Position numbers and translations under genes: made by a program | From: Tissierellia bacterium | GTDB lineage: Bacteria > Bacillota > Clostridia > Tissierellales > Peptoniphilaceae | Assembly (NCBI GenBank): GCA_030540635.1 | Contig: JAUNVW010000001.1 | Span: 81,973-145,972, forward strand | Length of the DNA: 64,000 bases | Reading direction: 5' to 3' | Shown here: in pieces, positions 1-9,362 of the stretch | How the letters are laid out: each line of letters begins with the position of its first letter | How positions within the stretch are numbered: position 1 is the first letter of the stretch | Notes under the pieces: generated by a model | The model's database searches: none | Seen by the model: only the letters and a program-made list of their open reading frames with translations | What the model was told of the DNA's origin: nothing

Positions 1-696
1 TAATTCAACATCGACCTGCTTACTGTGGTGAAGATGGATACTTACATTCGTTGAACTCGTTGATAGGTCGACGCCTTCCACGATCTCATCATCCTTGTCG
101 ACTAATTCAATGGATCGATTGACGATATCATTTTCTGTTACGGTAGATAAATCCACCAATACCCTTGCTCGATCGACCCGCTGTAATCGGCTTGATGGGC
201 CCTTCATCGTAATGGAATTCGGGCTCAATTGAATATTATCCACGACCAATAATTTATCAGGTAATTCTCCAATTTTTTCAATCGTCAGCTGAATCGTTTT
301 TTGCTCCATATGATCTATATGAAAAGTGATTTCGTTACTACTGAGGCCAGCCAATTCCACTTCTTTCGGTAAGGTCACATGGATAGGAGCAATTTCATTT
401 TCCTCATCAATTTTTGACATATCGACACTTGCAATGATCTTGTTTCGATCAAGTCGATGGAGTATATTCCTTTTCCCCTTAACTTCAACATTTATTTTTG
501 GTTCTAAAGGTTGGAGGATAATGAGTCCTTTTTCTTCAACGCTTTTCATATTTTCCATAATAATAGGGATGTTTCGAATTTCCATCGTTATTTTAGGATT
601 TTCCGATCGCATGACGAAGGACCATAATAATATGGCTAATAATAGAGAAAATATTTTAACAAATGTTTTATTTTGTCGTGTGCTACTTTTCGTCAT
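1..696 (-). CDS. cdaR: CdaR (YbbR-domain) regulator of the c-di-AMP cyclase, 3' end outside window
   Basis: The reading frame is open from an ATG at 696 to the window edge (232 codons, no stop), so the C-terminus is missing. It has a short basic N-terminus, one membrane segment at about residues 14-30, then repeated beta-rich YbbR-type units about 85 residues long, expected outside the membrane. The start overlaps the cdaA stop by 14 bases, the usual cdaA-cdaR coupling. In the known family CdaR binds and modulates CdaA; glmM often follows, but that would lie beyond this window. The function is inferred from domain and neighbour. Confidence 0.85.
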   Translation of the reverse strand, partial: MTKSSTRQNKTFVKIFSLLLAILLWSFVMRSENPKITMEIRNIPIIMENMKSVEEKGLIILQPLEPKINVEVKGKRNILHRLDRNKIIASVDMSKIDEENEIAPIHVTLPKEVELAGLSSNEITFHIDHMEQKTIQLTIEKIGELPDKLLVVDNIQLSPNSITMKGPSSRLQRVDRARVLVDLSTVTENDIVNRSIELVDKDDEIVEGVDLSTSSTNVSIHLHHSKQVDVEL

Positions 697-1516
697 TTGT
701 TACCGTCCCCAATCCTTGAAAAAAACCTGTATTATCGACCGAATATAAATCCGTTAAAATTTCACGTAAAGTTTCTATATCTAAATAACGATCAATTTTT
801 CCATTTTCTGCCACGGATATGGATCCTGTTTCTTCCGAAACAATTAATGATAGACAATCCGATTTTTCCGATACCCCCATTGCCGCACGATGTCGAGTCC
901 CTAATTCTTTTGAAATCGTCTTATTGGTCGTAAGGGGTAAAAAGCAAGCAGCCGCTCGAATTTTTGATCCTTTTATGATCACAGCTCCATCATGGAGCGG
1001 TGTATTTGGTATAAATATATTAATTAATAATTCCGATGAAATCTGAGAATCCAAGCGAGTGCCCGTCTCTGCGACTTCCGTTAATCCCGTTTTTCTTTCA
1101 AATACAATGAGTGCACCAATTTTTTGACGGGATAAAGAGGCAACGGCCCGAATAATTTCTTCGACAATTTTATTAACCTCTTCTCCACGAATATCAATAA
1201 ATGATTTTTTCCATATATTTGAACGGCCAATATACTCTAACATCCTTCTTAACTCCGGTTGAAATACGATAATTATCGTAAAAATCCCGTAGGTCGTCAA
1301 TTGATCAAGTATCCAACTAATGGTGTATAGCTCTAGCCAATCACTTGCTAGTTTCACGAGAAATATCGCCAACAAGCCCTTAATTAACTGTTCTGCTCGA
1401 GTTTCTTTAATTAGATTATAAGTCTTATAAATAATAATACTAACAATGAGGATATCGACGATATCTAAAAACCTTAAATTATTCATTGTCGTTAAGAAAT
1501 TCGAAATTACTTCCAT
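683..1516 (-). CDS. cdaA: Diadenylate cyclase CdaA (c-di-AMP synthase)
   Basis: This membrane enzyme makes cyclic di-AMP from two ATP. About 277 residues: three N-terminal membrane segments within residues 15-90, then a DAC domain with the signature DGA at about 176-178 and RHR at about 208-210, both intact. I start it at ATG 1516 rather than the in-frame GTG four codons upstream, because other CdaA proteins begin near this point and GTGAGTG can act as a weak ribosome site. An extended -10 (TGATACAAT) about 40 bases upstream could give it its own promoter, separate from the HPr gene. It is coupled to cdaR downstream. Confidence 0.95.
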   Translation of the reverse strand: MEVISNFLTTMNNLRFLDIVDILIVSIIIYKTYNLIKETRAEQLIKGLLAIFLVKLASDWLELYTISWILDQLTTYGIFTIIIVFQPELRRMLEYIGRSNIWKKSFIDIRGEEVNKIVEEIIRAVASLSRQKIGALIVFERKTGLTEVAETGTRLDSQISSELLINIFIPNTPLHDGAVIIKGSKIRAAACFLPLTTNKTISKELGTRHRAAMGVSEKSDCLSLIVSEETGSISVAENGKIDRYLDIETLREILTDLYSVDNTGFFQGLGTVTNDEK

Positions 1517-1583
1517 AAAATCACTCACATCTTTATAAATTTTAATTCTTTTCTATTGTATCATATTAAGATGAATGGAAAAA

Positions 1584-1850
1584 TTAATAGGATTTTAATT
1601 CTTCTTCCACGAATTCAATAATCGATTCAAGGGCAACTTTTTCATCTTCTCCTTCGCAAATGATTTCAATCTCTGATCCTTTATAGGCACCCATTGTTAA
1701 TACCGACATGATGGATTTTCCATCATATTCATATCCATCTTTAATTAAGGTTACTTTTGCTTGAAATTTATTTGTTTCTTGAACAAATATAGAAGCTGGT
1801 CGGGCATGTAAACCAACTTCATTATTTATGACTACTTTACCCCTTACCAT
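1584..1850 (-). CDS. ptsH: HPr family phosphocarrier protein
   Basis: 88 residues, full HPr length. The phosphorylatable His15 lies in GLHARP, and the regulatory Ser46 lies in GKSIMS. It is therefore a true HPr-type protein able to be phosphorylated by Enzyme I and by HPr kinase, unlike Crh proteins, which lack His15. It stands alone between the MreB/Mbl gene and cdaA, without ptsI nearby. A clear Shine-Dalgarno (GGAGG) precedes the ATG. Whether it serves sugar uptake, carbon catabolite control or both cannot be told from this window. Confidence 0.92.
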   Translation of the reverse strand: MVRGKVVINNEVGLHARPASIFVQETNKFQAKVTLIKDGYEYDGKSIMSVLTMGAYKGSEIEIICEGEDEKVALESIIEFVEEELKSY

Positions 1851-1886
1851 ATTTTACCTCCTTCAAAATAAATGTTTTCCTACTTT

Positions 1887-1916
1887 AGGGAATAAATGGA
1901 TTCCCATTTATTCCCT
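1887..1916 (-). repeat. Perfect 13-bp-stem hairpin between the mbl-like gene and ptsH
   Basis: AGGGAATAAATGG and its exact complement are separated by the 4-base loop ATTC. The hairpin abuts the stop codon of the upstream gene. There is no T-run after it on the minus strand, so it looks more like an mRNA 3'-end stabiliser or processing site than a strong intrinsic terminator. Confidence 0.5.
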
Positions 1917-2968
1917 TAGTATTTAATGGCCCTCTGTTCAATGATTTTTCGTCTAGATTCCATTTCGCCCATCTCTGTATGATCCATTTGTTCCAATCGA
2001 TTCAAAACCTTTCCCGTTCCCCGAACGACACAAGTTACGGGTCCTTCAGCAATTTTTACTTTTAATCCAATGGTTTCTTCAATGCGTTTATCTAAACCTT
2101 GGATCATCGCTCCTCCACCGGTCATGATAACGCCCCGCTCAAATAAGTCTGCCGCAAGCTCTGCCGGTGTTTGTTCCAAAACTTCTCGAACAGTATCTAT
2201 TATTGCTTGAACCGGTCGTTCCATAGCTTCACTAATATCTGAAGATGATACATAAACATGCATGGGAAGACCATTGATTAAATTTCTTCCACGAACTTCA
2301 AATAGCTCATCGTCATCCTTTGGAAAAACGGATCCTATTTTTATTTTTATATGTTCTGCCGTTCGTTCGCCAATCATCATATTGTACTTATTCTTGATGT
2401 ATTCTGAAATTTCATGATCTAATTCATCACCGGCCACGGGAATCGATTTATTAATGACGATTCCACCGAGGGCAATTACCGCAACATCCGTTGTTCCACC
2501 GCCAATATCGATGATCATATTACCGCTGGTTTCAGAAATATCCACACCTGCTCCAATGGCTGCCGCCAATGGTTCTTCAATTAAATAAGTTTTATTGCTA
2601 CCGGCATATCTACTCGCTTGAATAACGGCTCGACGTTGAACTTGTGTGATTTGCGATGGCACGCAGATTAATAATTTCGGTCGTATTAATGATTTGCCGA
2701 CTGTTTTTTCAATAAAATACTGAAGCATCTTTTCTGTTGCGTTAAAATCCGCAATAACTCCGTCTTTCATTGGACGTTTCGCCGTTATATTCCCTGGGGT
2801 TCGACCGAGCATTTTCTTTGCCTCTTTCCCAACGGTGAGTATTTTATTTGTATAAGTGTCATAGGCCACAACCGACGGTTCATTAACGACGACTCCTTTT
2901 CCCTTAACATATACTAAAACTGATGCCGTTCCTAAATCGATTGCTAATTTTCTTCTAAACTGATCCAT
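1916..2968 (-). CDS. mbl: MreB/Mbl-type actin-like cell-shape protein
   Basis: About 350 residues from ATG 2968; a TTG three codons earlier sits too close to the AAAGG site. Actin-family motifs are intact: phosphate-1 IDLGTAS near residue 10, the EEPLAAAIGA catalytic segment, phosphate-2 DIGGGTTDV and the C-terminal adenosine motif GGGAMIQGL. The LVYVKGKG stretch resembles Mbl. It forms membrane-bound filaments that organise the elongation machinery. It lies outside the mreBCD cluster (39098-41445), and unlike the copy there it retains all nucleotide-binding residues. Assignment to Mbl rather than MreB or MreBH is not certain. Confidence 0.9.
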   Translation of the reverse strand: MDQFRRKLAIDLGTASVLVYVKGKGVVVNEPSVVAYDTYTNKILTVGKEAKKMLGRTPGNITAKRPMKDGVIADFNATEKMLQYFIEKTVGKSLIRPKLLICVPSQITQVQRRAVIQASRYAGSNKTYLIEEPLAAAIGAGVDISETSGNMIIDIGGGTTDVAVIALGGIVINKSIPVAGDELDHEISEYIKNKYNMMIGERTAEHIKIKIGSVFPKDDDELFEVRGRNLINGLPMHVYVSSSDISEAMERPVQAIIDTVREVLEQTPAELAADLFERGVIMTGGGAMIQGLDKRIEETIGLKVKIAEGPVTCVVRGTGKVLNRLEQMDHTEMGEMESRRKIIEQRAIKY

Positions 2969-3039
2969 AAGTATCAAACCTTTCGATTTCTAAACCTTTC
3001 TATCATTATATCCTAAAGTGAAATATTTTAAAAACAAAT

Positions 3040-3067
3040 AAAAAAATCGGCATTCAATAATGCCGAT
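3040..3067 (-). terminator. Intrinsic terminator after metK
   Basis: A perfect 9-bp stem (ATCGGCATT and complement, 4-base loop) is followed on the minus strand by seven T residues. It lies just after the metK stop, closing the ispD-ispF-metK unit. Confidence 0.85.
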
Positions 3068-3070
3068 CCA

Positions 3071-4252
3071 TTATCGATATTTTTTCAATTCTTCAACTTT
3101 ATCCAGGCGTTCCCAGGGTAAATCTAAATCATTTCTTCCAAAATGTCCATAGGCCGCAACTTGTCGATAAATCGGTCGGCGTAAATCGAAAGTATCAATA
3201 ATCGCAGCTGGTCTCATATCAAAATGTTTTCGAACAATTTCATCGAATTTTTCAAGATCGATGGTTTCTGTGCCAAAACAATCGACGAATACAGAAATAG
3301 GACGAGCCACTCCAATGGCATATGATAGACCGACTTCACATTTTTTGCACAAACCTGCAGCTACTAAGTTCTTCGCAATATATCGCGCCATATAAGCACC
3401 TGAACGGTCTACTTTTGTCGGATCTTTCCCCGAAAAGGAACCGCCACCATGATGTCCAAATCCACCGTAGGTGTCAACAATAATTTTACGTCCAGTTAAG
3501 CCAGAATCTCCCTTTGGACCCCCAATTTCAAATCGTCCTGTCGGATTAATGTAAAATCTTGTATTATCATCTAATAAATTATCATCGACAATTTCGTTGA
3601 TGACATGTTTTTTTACATCTCTTCGCAATTGTTCGGTACTAATTTTTGCATCGTGTTGTGTCGAAACAACGATGGCATCAATTCGCATTGGCTCTCCGTT
3701 ATCATATTCAATCGTCACTTGGGATTTACCATCGGGACGTAAATAAGCTAATGTTCCGTCTTTACGAACCTTGGCCAATTGTCGACACAATTCATGGGCG
3801 ATTTGTAAAGGTAAAGGCATATATTCACGGCTTTCATCGGTGGCATAACCAAACATCATACCTTGATCTCCCGCGCCAATTAAATCATAAATTTCATCTT
3901 TTTCCTTTTCTTTGTATTCTAAGGATTCATTCACCCCCATGGCGATATCCGGTGATTGTTCATTTATCGAAGTGATCACTGCGCAATTATCACAATCAAA
4001 ACCATATTTCCCACGATCATATCCAATATCTCTCACGATTTCTCGGGCAATCGTTTGAACATCAACATAGGTTTTCGTCGTAATTTCTCCCATAACAAGA
4101 ACTAATCCTGTGGTAACCGCACATTCACAAGCAACCCTTGCATCTTTATCATCTTCTAAAATTTTATCTAAAATACCATCTGCTATTTGATCACAAATTT
4201 TATCGGGATGACCTTCTGTCACAGATTCTGAGGTTATAAAAAGTTTTGACAT
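3071..4252 (-). CDS. metK: S-adenosylmethionine synthetase
   Basis: 393 residues. The enzyme makes S-adenosylmethionine from methionine and ATP. Family signatures are present: GHPDKICDQ at the N-terminus, [12 protein letters not shown] in the middle and the glycine-rich [14 protein letters not shown] loop. The start at MSKLF follows AAAGGTGG at proper spacing, so the upstream in-frame ATG is not used. It follows ispF after about 50 bases, in which TATAAT-like boxes are visible. No SAM riboswitch can be seen upstream. Confidence 0.97.
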   Translation of the reverse strand: MSKLFITSESVTEGHPDKICDQIADGILDKILEDDKDARVACECAVTTGLVLVMGEITTKTYVDVQTIAREIVRDIGYDRGKYGFDCDNCAVITSINEQSPDIAMGVNESLEYKEKEKDEIYDLIGAGDQGMMFGYATDESREYMPLPLQIAHELCRQLAKVRKDGTLAYLRPDGKSQVTIEYDNGEPMRIDAIVVSTQHDAKISTEQLRRDVKKHVINEIVDDNLLDDNTRFYINPTGRFEIGGPKGDSGLTGRKIIVDTYGGFGHHGGGSFSGKDPTKVDRSGAYMARYIAKNLVAAGLCKKCEVGLSYAIGVARPISVFVDCFGTETIDLEKFDEIVRKHFDMRPAAIIDTFDLRRPIYRQVAAYGHFGRNDLDLPWERLDKVEELKKYR

Positions 4253-4303
4253 TTTTCCACCTTTCTTCATTTATCTTATTCCTAATTATACATTATATCC
4301 TTA

Positions 4304-4798
4304 TTAATAATAATTTTCAATATCCTGATCTTTTTTCAATAAGCAAATGGCATTGGAAAATATCCCTTCTTTTCTCCCAACAAAACCCAATTCTTCTGTG
4401 GTCGTCGCCTTAATGGAAATTTGATCCATTGATATACATAAATCTTTGGCAATATTTGCCCTCATTTGGTCAATATAGGGGCGTAGTTTTGGACGTTGAC
4501 AAGCAATATTTGCATCGATATTTCCTATGATGTAATTCTTTTCTCTCATAAGATCATAAACTTTCCTTAGGAGGATCCGCGAATCAATATCTTTATACGC
4601 ATCATCGGTATCGGGAAACAAATGGCCAATATCTCCGAGGGAAAGGGCGCCGATAATTCCATCCATAATTGCGTGGATCAACACATCAGCATCGGAATGT
4701 CCCAATAAACCTTTTTCATTTTCAATAAAAACACCGCCGAGAATGAGATCTCGATTTTCCACGAGTTGATGAACATCAATACCAATTCCTATCCGCAT
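4304..4798 (-). CDS. ispF: 2-C-methyl-D-erythritol 2,4-cyclodiphosphate synthase
   Basis: 164 residues. This is the fifth step of the MEP isoprenoid pathway: cyclisation of CDP-methylerythritol 2-phosphate with release of CMP. Metal ligands are visible in GIDVHQL near residue 8 and in [11 protein letters not shown], and the [12 protein letters not shown]-terminal signature is present. It overlaps the end of ispD by 23 bases, indicating translational coupling with the enzyme that acts two steps earlier. Confidence 0.96.
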   Translation of the reverse strand: MRIGIGIDVHQLVENRDLILGGVFIENEKGLLGHSDADVLIHAIMDGIIGALSLGDIGHLFPDTDDAYKDIDSRILLRKVYDLMREKNYIIGNIDANIACQRPKLRPYIDQMRANIAKDLCISMDQISIKATTTEELGFVGRKEGIFSNAICLLKKDQDIENYY

Positions 4799-5483
4799 TT
4801 TTCCCTCCCATTATAATTTCGCCGAACAGCAAATCCTCTTTTGTCGTGATTTTAATATTCGAATAATCCCCCATGATAATCTTTACTTTCACACCGATAA
4901 TCTCCAATAATGAAGAATCGTCGGTAACATGAATTTCTTCATTAAACACTTGTTCATAGGCCTTCAATAATAAATCCTTTTGAAACACTTGGGGTGTTTG
5001 GATCTGATACAGTCGAGATCGTTCTGGAGTATATTCCACAAACTTGTTTTTATCTGCATATTTAATCGTATCTTTTACCGGTACACCACAAATAGCTGCC
5101 CCATTGATTTTCGCCGCCATTAAAGTTTTCTTTATAATTTCTTCCTTTACAAATGGTCGAGCTCCATCGTGGCATATCACATAATTACATTCTTTTTTTA
5201 AGGCTTTAATTCCATTATATGTCGATTCCTCTCTGGAGTCGCCTCCATGAATCAAGGTGATTTCTTTTTTATATTTTTTTAATAACTTTTGATATATGCC
5301 TTCGTCTTCCTCCCGGATTACAAGGATGATATCCTGGATTTCTTTTATTCCATCGAAGACATTCAATGTTTTTTCAATGACCATCTCATCACCGATGGTT
5401 AAAAACTGCTTTGGCGTATTTGTTTTCATCCGGCGAGAGGATCCAGCCACTGGAATTAAGGCCGTATTATGATCGTCCATCAA
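4776..5483 (-). CDS. ispD: 2-C-methyl-D-erythritol 4-phosphate cytidylyltransferase
   Basis: 235 residues. It transfers CMP from CTP to methylerythritol 4-phosphate. The N-terminal nucleotide-binding segment ([14 protein letters not shown]) and the HDGARPF motif are clear. The gene overlaps ispF downstream and starts 4 bases inside the end of the ArAE-type gene, so these genes are read together. Confidence 0.95.
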   Translation of the reverse strand: MMDDHNTALIPVAGSSRRMKTNTPKQFLTIGDEMVIEKTLNVFDGIKEIQDIILVIREEDEGIYQKLLKKYKKEITLIHGGDSREESTYNGIKALKKECNYVICHDGARPFVKEEIIKKTLMAAKINGAAICGVPVKDTIKYADKNKFVEYTPERSRLYQIQTPQVFQKDLLLKAYEQVFNEEIHVTDDSSLLEIIGVKVKIIMGDYSNIKITTKEDLLFGEIIMGGKNADRNWY

Positions 5484-6490
5484 TTATTTCCTTCCTTTTT
5501 GTCCTTTAAATAATTCATTTTTTCGATGATAAGGGCATCTAAATTATTTATGATCATCAATAAATTCGCACGATATTGGAATTCTTCTTTGGTTGTAGCA
5601 CTATCTTCTTTATGAAACAATTCAATGATACAGTCGAGATCTTCTTTTAAACGAGATAATTCTTCCGGATGATAAAGATCATATTGTAATTTTTCCATAA
5701 TTCGCACAATATCATCATTTTGTTTACCAACAAAACTGGCATCACTGACATTATACCATAAGCTTTGTAAGATCTCGGCTTGTTTGCGACGCATCTCTAA
5801 ATGTTTCTTACGATCTTTAAAATCCTTATTAAGATAATTATCTTCAACATATACAATTTTTTCATAATATTGATCCAATTGGTATTGTAAACGCTTGATT
5901 TCTTCCTTAATATCATGATTCATGGCGCAAATTTTTAAATCTTGTTCTTCACCTTTGTCATAGATAAAACGCTTTGAAATCATTTTTAAAATATTATGGA
6001 GATCTCTTTCTATTTTTTCATGATAATATTCCAATGGGATATGCTTTAAGGGGATGATAATATTTAAAAGAACACCAACACCGGCGCCAATCAACATAAT
6101 TAAAAATTCATTTTGTACAATTTCCACACTAAACACACCTTCTGCCAAGATATGGGAAGCCAAAACAGCATTACTGGATAAACCTGATCGCATATTAAAA
6201 TATAAACCGATAATAACATATAATGCGAGGAATATGGCATAACCGTAAGCAGTAAATCCTATTGCTTTAAACACAATAAAGGTCAAGGATATCATCAATA
6301 TAAAGGCGATTAATCGTATCATTGAATCTTTTATTGTTTCTTTTCTTGTCATTTGAATCGTTAATATCGTTGTAATGCCTGCCGATGAGGTGTTTTTTAA
6401 GGATAATAATTCAGCTAATAATATAGACAACATTACGCCAATGGCAATTTCAACGATAATTCTTGAGGGTACATCTGATTTAAACTTCAT
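5480..6490 (-). CDS. ArAE_1/DUF939-type membrane protein (aromatic acid exporter family)
   Basis: 336 residues: about five hydrophobic segments in the first 150 residues, then a long charged, helical cytoplasmic half (about 170-336). This is the layout of Bacillus YqjA-type proteins of the ArAE_1/DUF939 family, where a membrane half-module is followed by a soluble C-terminal domain. The substrate is unknown. The gene lies between yacL and ispD and overlaps ispD by 4 bases (ATGA). Confidence 0.75.
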   Translation of the reverse strand: MKFKSDVPSRIIVEIAIGVMLSILLAELLSLKNTSSAGITTILTIQMTRKETIKDSMIRLIAFILMISLTFIVFKAIGFTAYGYAIFLALYVIIGLYFNMRSGLSSNAVLASHILAEGVFSVEIVQNEFLIMLIGAGVGVLLNIIIPLKHIPLEYYHEKIERDLHNILKMISKRFIYDKGEEQDLKICAMNHDIKEEIKRLQYQLDQYYEKIVYVEDNYLNKDFKDRKKHLEMRRKQAEILQSLWYNVSDASFVGKQNDDIVRIMEKLQYDLYHPEELSRLKEDLDCIIELFHKEDSATTKEEFQYRANLLMIINNLDALIIEKMNYLKDKKEGNN

Positions 6491-6523
6491 AAAACCTCCT
6501 TTTATCTATTTTACTCGATCCAA

Positions 6524-6554
6524 AGAAAAAAGGATACATCAATTGATGTATCCT
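6524..6554 (-). terminator. Intrinsic terminator after yacL
   Basis: The stem GGATACATC-AATT-GATGTATCC is followed by a T-rich run on the minus strand. It touches the yacL stop codon and separates yacL from the ArAE-ispDF genes. Confidence 0.85.
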
Positions 6555-7647
6555 AAACTTCTTGTATTTTTACGAAAATCATTTTTCCAGCCGCCGTTTG
6601 AAGGACGGAGGTCACAATTGTATCCACAGTTTCTCCAATTTTGTTTCGCCCATTTTCCACAACTATCATTGTACCGTCATCTAGATAGCCAATCCCTTGA
6701 TTAAGCTCTTTTCCCTCTTTGATGATTTTAACCCGGAGATTTTCACCGGGGAAGACAACTGGTTTCATGGCATTTGCTAGCTCATTAATATTTAATACAA
6801 GGATATTTTGTACATTTGCGACTTTATTCAAATTAAAATCATTGGTCAGGACTTTCGCATTATATTCTTGGGCCATTTTTAAGATTTTAGAATCCACTTC
6901 ATCAATTTCTGGGTATCGTTCATTATTTATGACGACTTGCGTGCCTAGTTTTTTTTGAATTAGCTTTAATACATCAAGGCCCCGTCGTCCCTTTTGACGG
7001 CGTAAATCATTATCAGAATCTGCAATATGCTGTAACTCCTCCAATACGAAAATAGGAATGATGAGGTCTCCTTCAAGAAATCCCGTATCGACAATATCCT
7101 TTATTCGACCATCGATAATCACCGAAGTATCTAAGATTTTTGGTGAAAAAGCCTCTCCTGTGCCATTCTTTTCTTTGCTACTTCTCGTAATATTAATGCT
7201 TTGAAATAAATTTTCTTTATTACTTAGAGCTATCCGTACACCCACATAACCAAGGACTAAGAAGATCAAAATCGATAAAATAACGGTGATAACATTACCG
7301 ACCATCGGTAATTCTAAACGATATAATGGCTGGGAAATCATAAAGGCTAAAATCAATCCGATGATTAGACCAATGGTTCCTGTTAAGATATCCTTAGTTG
7401 AAAATCTTTTTAAGGATTTTTCTAAGCGCGTAGTATAATCTCCTACAACATTAAAGAGCTTTGGCGTAATAATATAAAATATAAATGCAAAAAACAATAC
7501 TGATATTACAATGGACACAAAACGTATCCACTGCTTATCTGTCATGGGATGATAAGTATCAAATACCGACCACATAATAATAAATCCTAATAACGCGCCT
7601 AGGCCAGTTGCAATCATTCGTACAATTCTATTTGTCAATTTAATCAC
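6553..7647 (-). CDS. Membrane-anchored PIN/TRAM-domain protein (YacL family)
   Basis: 364 residues. There are four predicted membrane segments in residues 8-150, a PIN nuclease-type domain from about 170 to 290 with acidic residues in LDTSVIIDGR and ELQHIADSDND, and a TRAM RNA-binding domain at the C-terminus. The PIN acidic residues look intact, so ribonuclease activity is plausible but unproven for the family. Placement next to carD and the isoprenoid genes resembles other Firmicutes, where yacL precedes ispD. Confidence 0.88.
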   Translation of the reverse strand: MIKLTNRIVRMIATGLGALLGFIIMWSVFDTYHPMTDKQWIRFVSIVISVLFFAFIFYIITPKLFNVVGDYTTRLEKSLKRFSTKDILTGTIGLIIGLILAFMISQPLYRLELPMVGNVITVILSILIFLVLGYVGVRIALSNKENLFQSINITRSSKEKNGTGEAFSPKILDTSVIIDGRIKDIVDTGFLEGDLIIPIFVLEELQHIADSDNDLRRQKGRRGLDVLKLIQKKLGTQVVINNERYPEIDEVDSKILKMAQEYNAKVLTNDFNLNKVANVQNILVLNINELANAMKPVVFPGENLRVKIIKEGKELNQGIGYLDDGTMIVVENGRNKIGETVDTIVTSVLQTAAGKMIFVKIQEV

Positions 7648-7668
7648 CTCCCTTTATATAAAGTAATA

Positions 7669-7717
7669 AACTGTATCAATTTTTAGGGAGTTCCCGTAAC
7701 ATTTCATTGATACAGTT
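7669..7717. repeat. 12-bp stem, 25-base loop hairpin in the yacL leader
   Basis: AACTGTATCAAT at 7669-7680 is exactly complementary to ATTGATACAGTT at 7706-7717. The loop contains a small GGGA/TCCC stem. It lies in the intergenic space between carD and yacL and would be in the yacL mRNA leader or the carD 3' end. No T-run follows closely, so it is not a clear terminator. Confidence 0.45.
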
Positions 7718-7744
7718 ATATTGTAACATAAGATTATCTATAGA

Positions 7745-8245
7745 TTATGAATCATTTTTAATATGTCGATCGTAAATTTCTTTTTCGAATTGTTTCGTCA
7801 ATTCATCGGGATCTTTATCTAAAGCCAAAGCAATTTCAGATACTAACATTTTCTTCGAGGCATTTAGGATCTTTTTTTCGATCATCGATAGACCTTTTTG
7901 GGCATCGAGAATATAGAGATCTCGATAGACAATACAGACTTCGTCCAGTTTTCCTGATTTTAATTTATTGAGATTCGTTTTGTACCGTTTATTCCAATTT
8001 TTAATTTTATTTTCCGTTTCTTCTAAAATCAACTCTGACATTTTTTTTGCCTTATCGGTATCAACAATGGGACGAATTCCCATATCATTGATTTTATCCA
8101 CGGGAATGGAAATTTTTAATTCAGAAACCGGCATTTTTAAAATATAGTAAGATTTAACAGAACCTAAAATTTCCTTTTCTTCAATATCGGTTATGGTTCC
8201 CGCCCCATGCATGGGATATACGATTTTATCTCCAACTTTAAACAT
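7745..8245 (-). CDS. CarD/CdnL family transcription regulator
   Basis: 166 residues from ATG 8245, behind GAGGTG. The N-terminal CarD/TRCF RNA-polymerase-interacting fold starts with FKVGDKIVYPMHG, typical of the family, and a helical C-terminal DNA-binding half follows. CarD-type proteins bind the RNA polymerase beta subunit and stabilise open promoter complexes, often at rRNA promoters. A strong promoter precedes it. Confidence 0.9.
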   Translation of the reverse strand: MFKVGDKIVYPMHGAGTITDIEEKEILGSVKSYYILKMPVSELKISIPVDKINDMGIRPIVDTDKAKKMSELILEETENKIKNWNKRYKTNLNKLKSGKLDEVCIVYRDLYILDAQKGLSMIEKKILNASKKMLVSEIALALDKDPDELTKQFEKEIYDRHIKNDS

Positions 8246-8310
8246 CAAAACACCTCACTATATCCTATTATACGATAATCCAATAGAATAGTAAAGGTAT
8301 TAAATTTATA

Positions 8311-8338
8311 ATTATATCATAACTTCCATCCTTGTCAA
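8311..8338 (-). promoter_or_regulatory. Promoter of carD
   Basis: TTGACA and TATAAT are both perfect consensus boxes, separated by 16 bases and placed about 65 bases before the carD start. Confidence 0.75.
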
Positions 8339-8462
8339 GATATTTTTGATTTAATCCATTAATCGTAGAATCCATATATCCCTTTTTATTTATCGATAAT
8401 ATTTACTCTAATGCCCAGAAAAAAGTGAAATCTAAAAATTTATAAATAGTCTTCGATAATCT

Positions 8463-8573
8463 TTAATGCTTATTGATTTTTCTCCAATGTATTCTAGAAA
8501 ATCCTTTCTTCTCCAGTTGGTACAATTTATCCCTTAGAGGAGCCTTAATGAATAAAGTACAAGTGGCTTTCAT
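8463..8573 (-). CDS. Possible 36-residue small protein, unrecognised
   Basis: ATG at 8573 with GAGG ten bases upstream; the product is basic (many Lys, Arg and His) and starts MKATCTLFIKAP. No family is recognised. In AT-rich DNA such a frame can occur by chance, so the call is weak. It could also be the remnant of a larger protein. Confidence 0.15.
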   Translation of the reverse strand: MKATCTLFIKAPLRDKLYQLEKKGFSRIHWRKINKH

Positions 8574-8859
8574 CGTAATTAATCCTCAACTTTCTTTTCA
8601 ATGGATAATCACTCGTTCATCGTATCATTTATAAAAAAATGGAATGCTTTAATATCTTTTATTGAAAAAAAGATTGCACTTTTCCCATAGCCATGATTCT
8701 TTAAAAAGGATAAATCAATCCTTTTTATTGCATGGCCAAGATTTTCTGATGATATTTTGTTGGAATTTATAAATTTTCGGATATTTTTTCTTTATAAACA
8801 TTCTTTTTTTGTGGGGTTAATATAAATTTATGTATTTTGCCAATTTTCATGTCATTTAA

Positions 8860-8886
8860 AAAAGGATCGACAAATCGATCCTTTTT
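8860..8886 (-). terminator. Terminator of the copA-copZ-csoR operon
   Basis: The stem AAAGGATCGA / TCGATCCTTT has a 4-base loop and a T-rich tail on the minus strand. It overlaps the csoR stop. Confidence 0.8.
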
Positions 8887-9149
8887 CATTTAATATATTT
8901 ATCGATGATGTGGATGATTTCTTCAATCTTTTCATCACCATGTCCTTCCATGAGGGCATCGGCCACACATGTTTTCAAGTGGGCTTCTAAAATATCGACA
9001 TTGGACTTTCGGAGCATACCAATGATCGCTAGAATTTGCGTCGATATATCGACACAATATCGATCTTCTTCTAGCATCTTAATCACACCATCTAATTGCC
9101 CCCGTGTGATTTTAAGTTTTTTAAGAGCATTTTCTTTCCCTTTATTCAT
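8886..9149 (-). CDS. csoR: CsoR-type copper-sensing repressor
   Basis: 87 residues, all-helical CsoR/DUF156 protein. The Cu(I) ligand triad is present: Cys32 (YCVD) and the pair H57/C61 in HLKTC. In the known family, Cu(I) binding releases the repressor from an operator in the copper-efflux promoter. Here the gene is last in copA-copZ-csoR, 2 bases after copZ, and a GC-rich operator precedes copA, so the operon is very likely autoregulated. Confidence 0.93.
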   Translation of the reverse strand: MNKGKENALKKLKITRGQLDGVIKMLEEDRYCVDISTQILAIIGMLRKSNVDILEAHLKTCVADALMEGHGDEKIEEIIHIIDKYIK

Positions 9150-9151
9150 TT

Positions 9152-9352
9152 TTAACGAATACTTTCAACTTCAAACCCGATCCCATCAATCGCTTTTTTA
9201 ATGGATTCATCATCAGCATTACCTTCATAATAGGCTTCTTTTTTATTTAAATTCACTTCAACATTTTCTGTACCTTGTAACGATTCAAGGGCTTTCGTGA
9301 TTGATTCAACACAATGATTACACATCATTTCTGGTATTTTGATTGTTTTCAT
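9152..9352 (-). CDS. copZ: Copper chaperone CopZ (HMA domain)
   Basis: 66 residues, a single ferredoxin-like HMA domain with the metal-binding MCNHC motif at residues 10-14. It delivers Cu(I) to CopA and to CsoR. The gene lies between copA (10-base gap) and csoR (2-base gap). Confidence 0.93.
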   Translation of the reverse strand: MKTIKIPEMMCNHCVESITKALESLQGTENVEVNLNKKEAYYEGNADDESIKKAIDGIGFEVESIR

Positions 9353-9362
9353 ATTATTCCTC

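Larger units (their letters stand above)
8249..8885. other. 637-bp stretch without a convincing gene
   Basis: The stretch contains the carD promoter at its left end and the csoR terminator at its right end. Between them are an AT-rich hairpin at 8703-8726 (AAAAAGGAT, 6-base loop, ATCCTTTTT) and one 36-codon minus-strand reading frame at 8463-8573, with GAGG ten bases before its ATG. Nothing here resembles a known family. It is the largest empty space in the window and may hold a decayed gene or a small RNA. Confidence 0.5.

Noticed and set aside
4253-4303. Possible SAM riboswitch before metK
   Set aside because: Only about 50 bases separate metK from ispF, far too few for any SAM aptamer.
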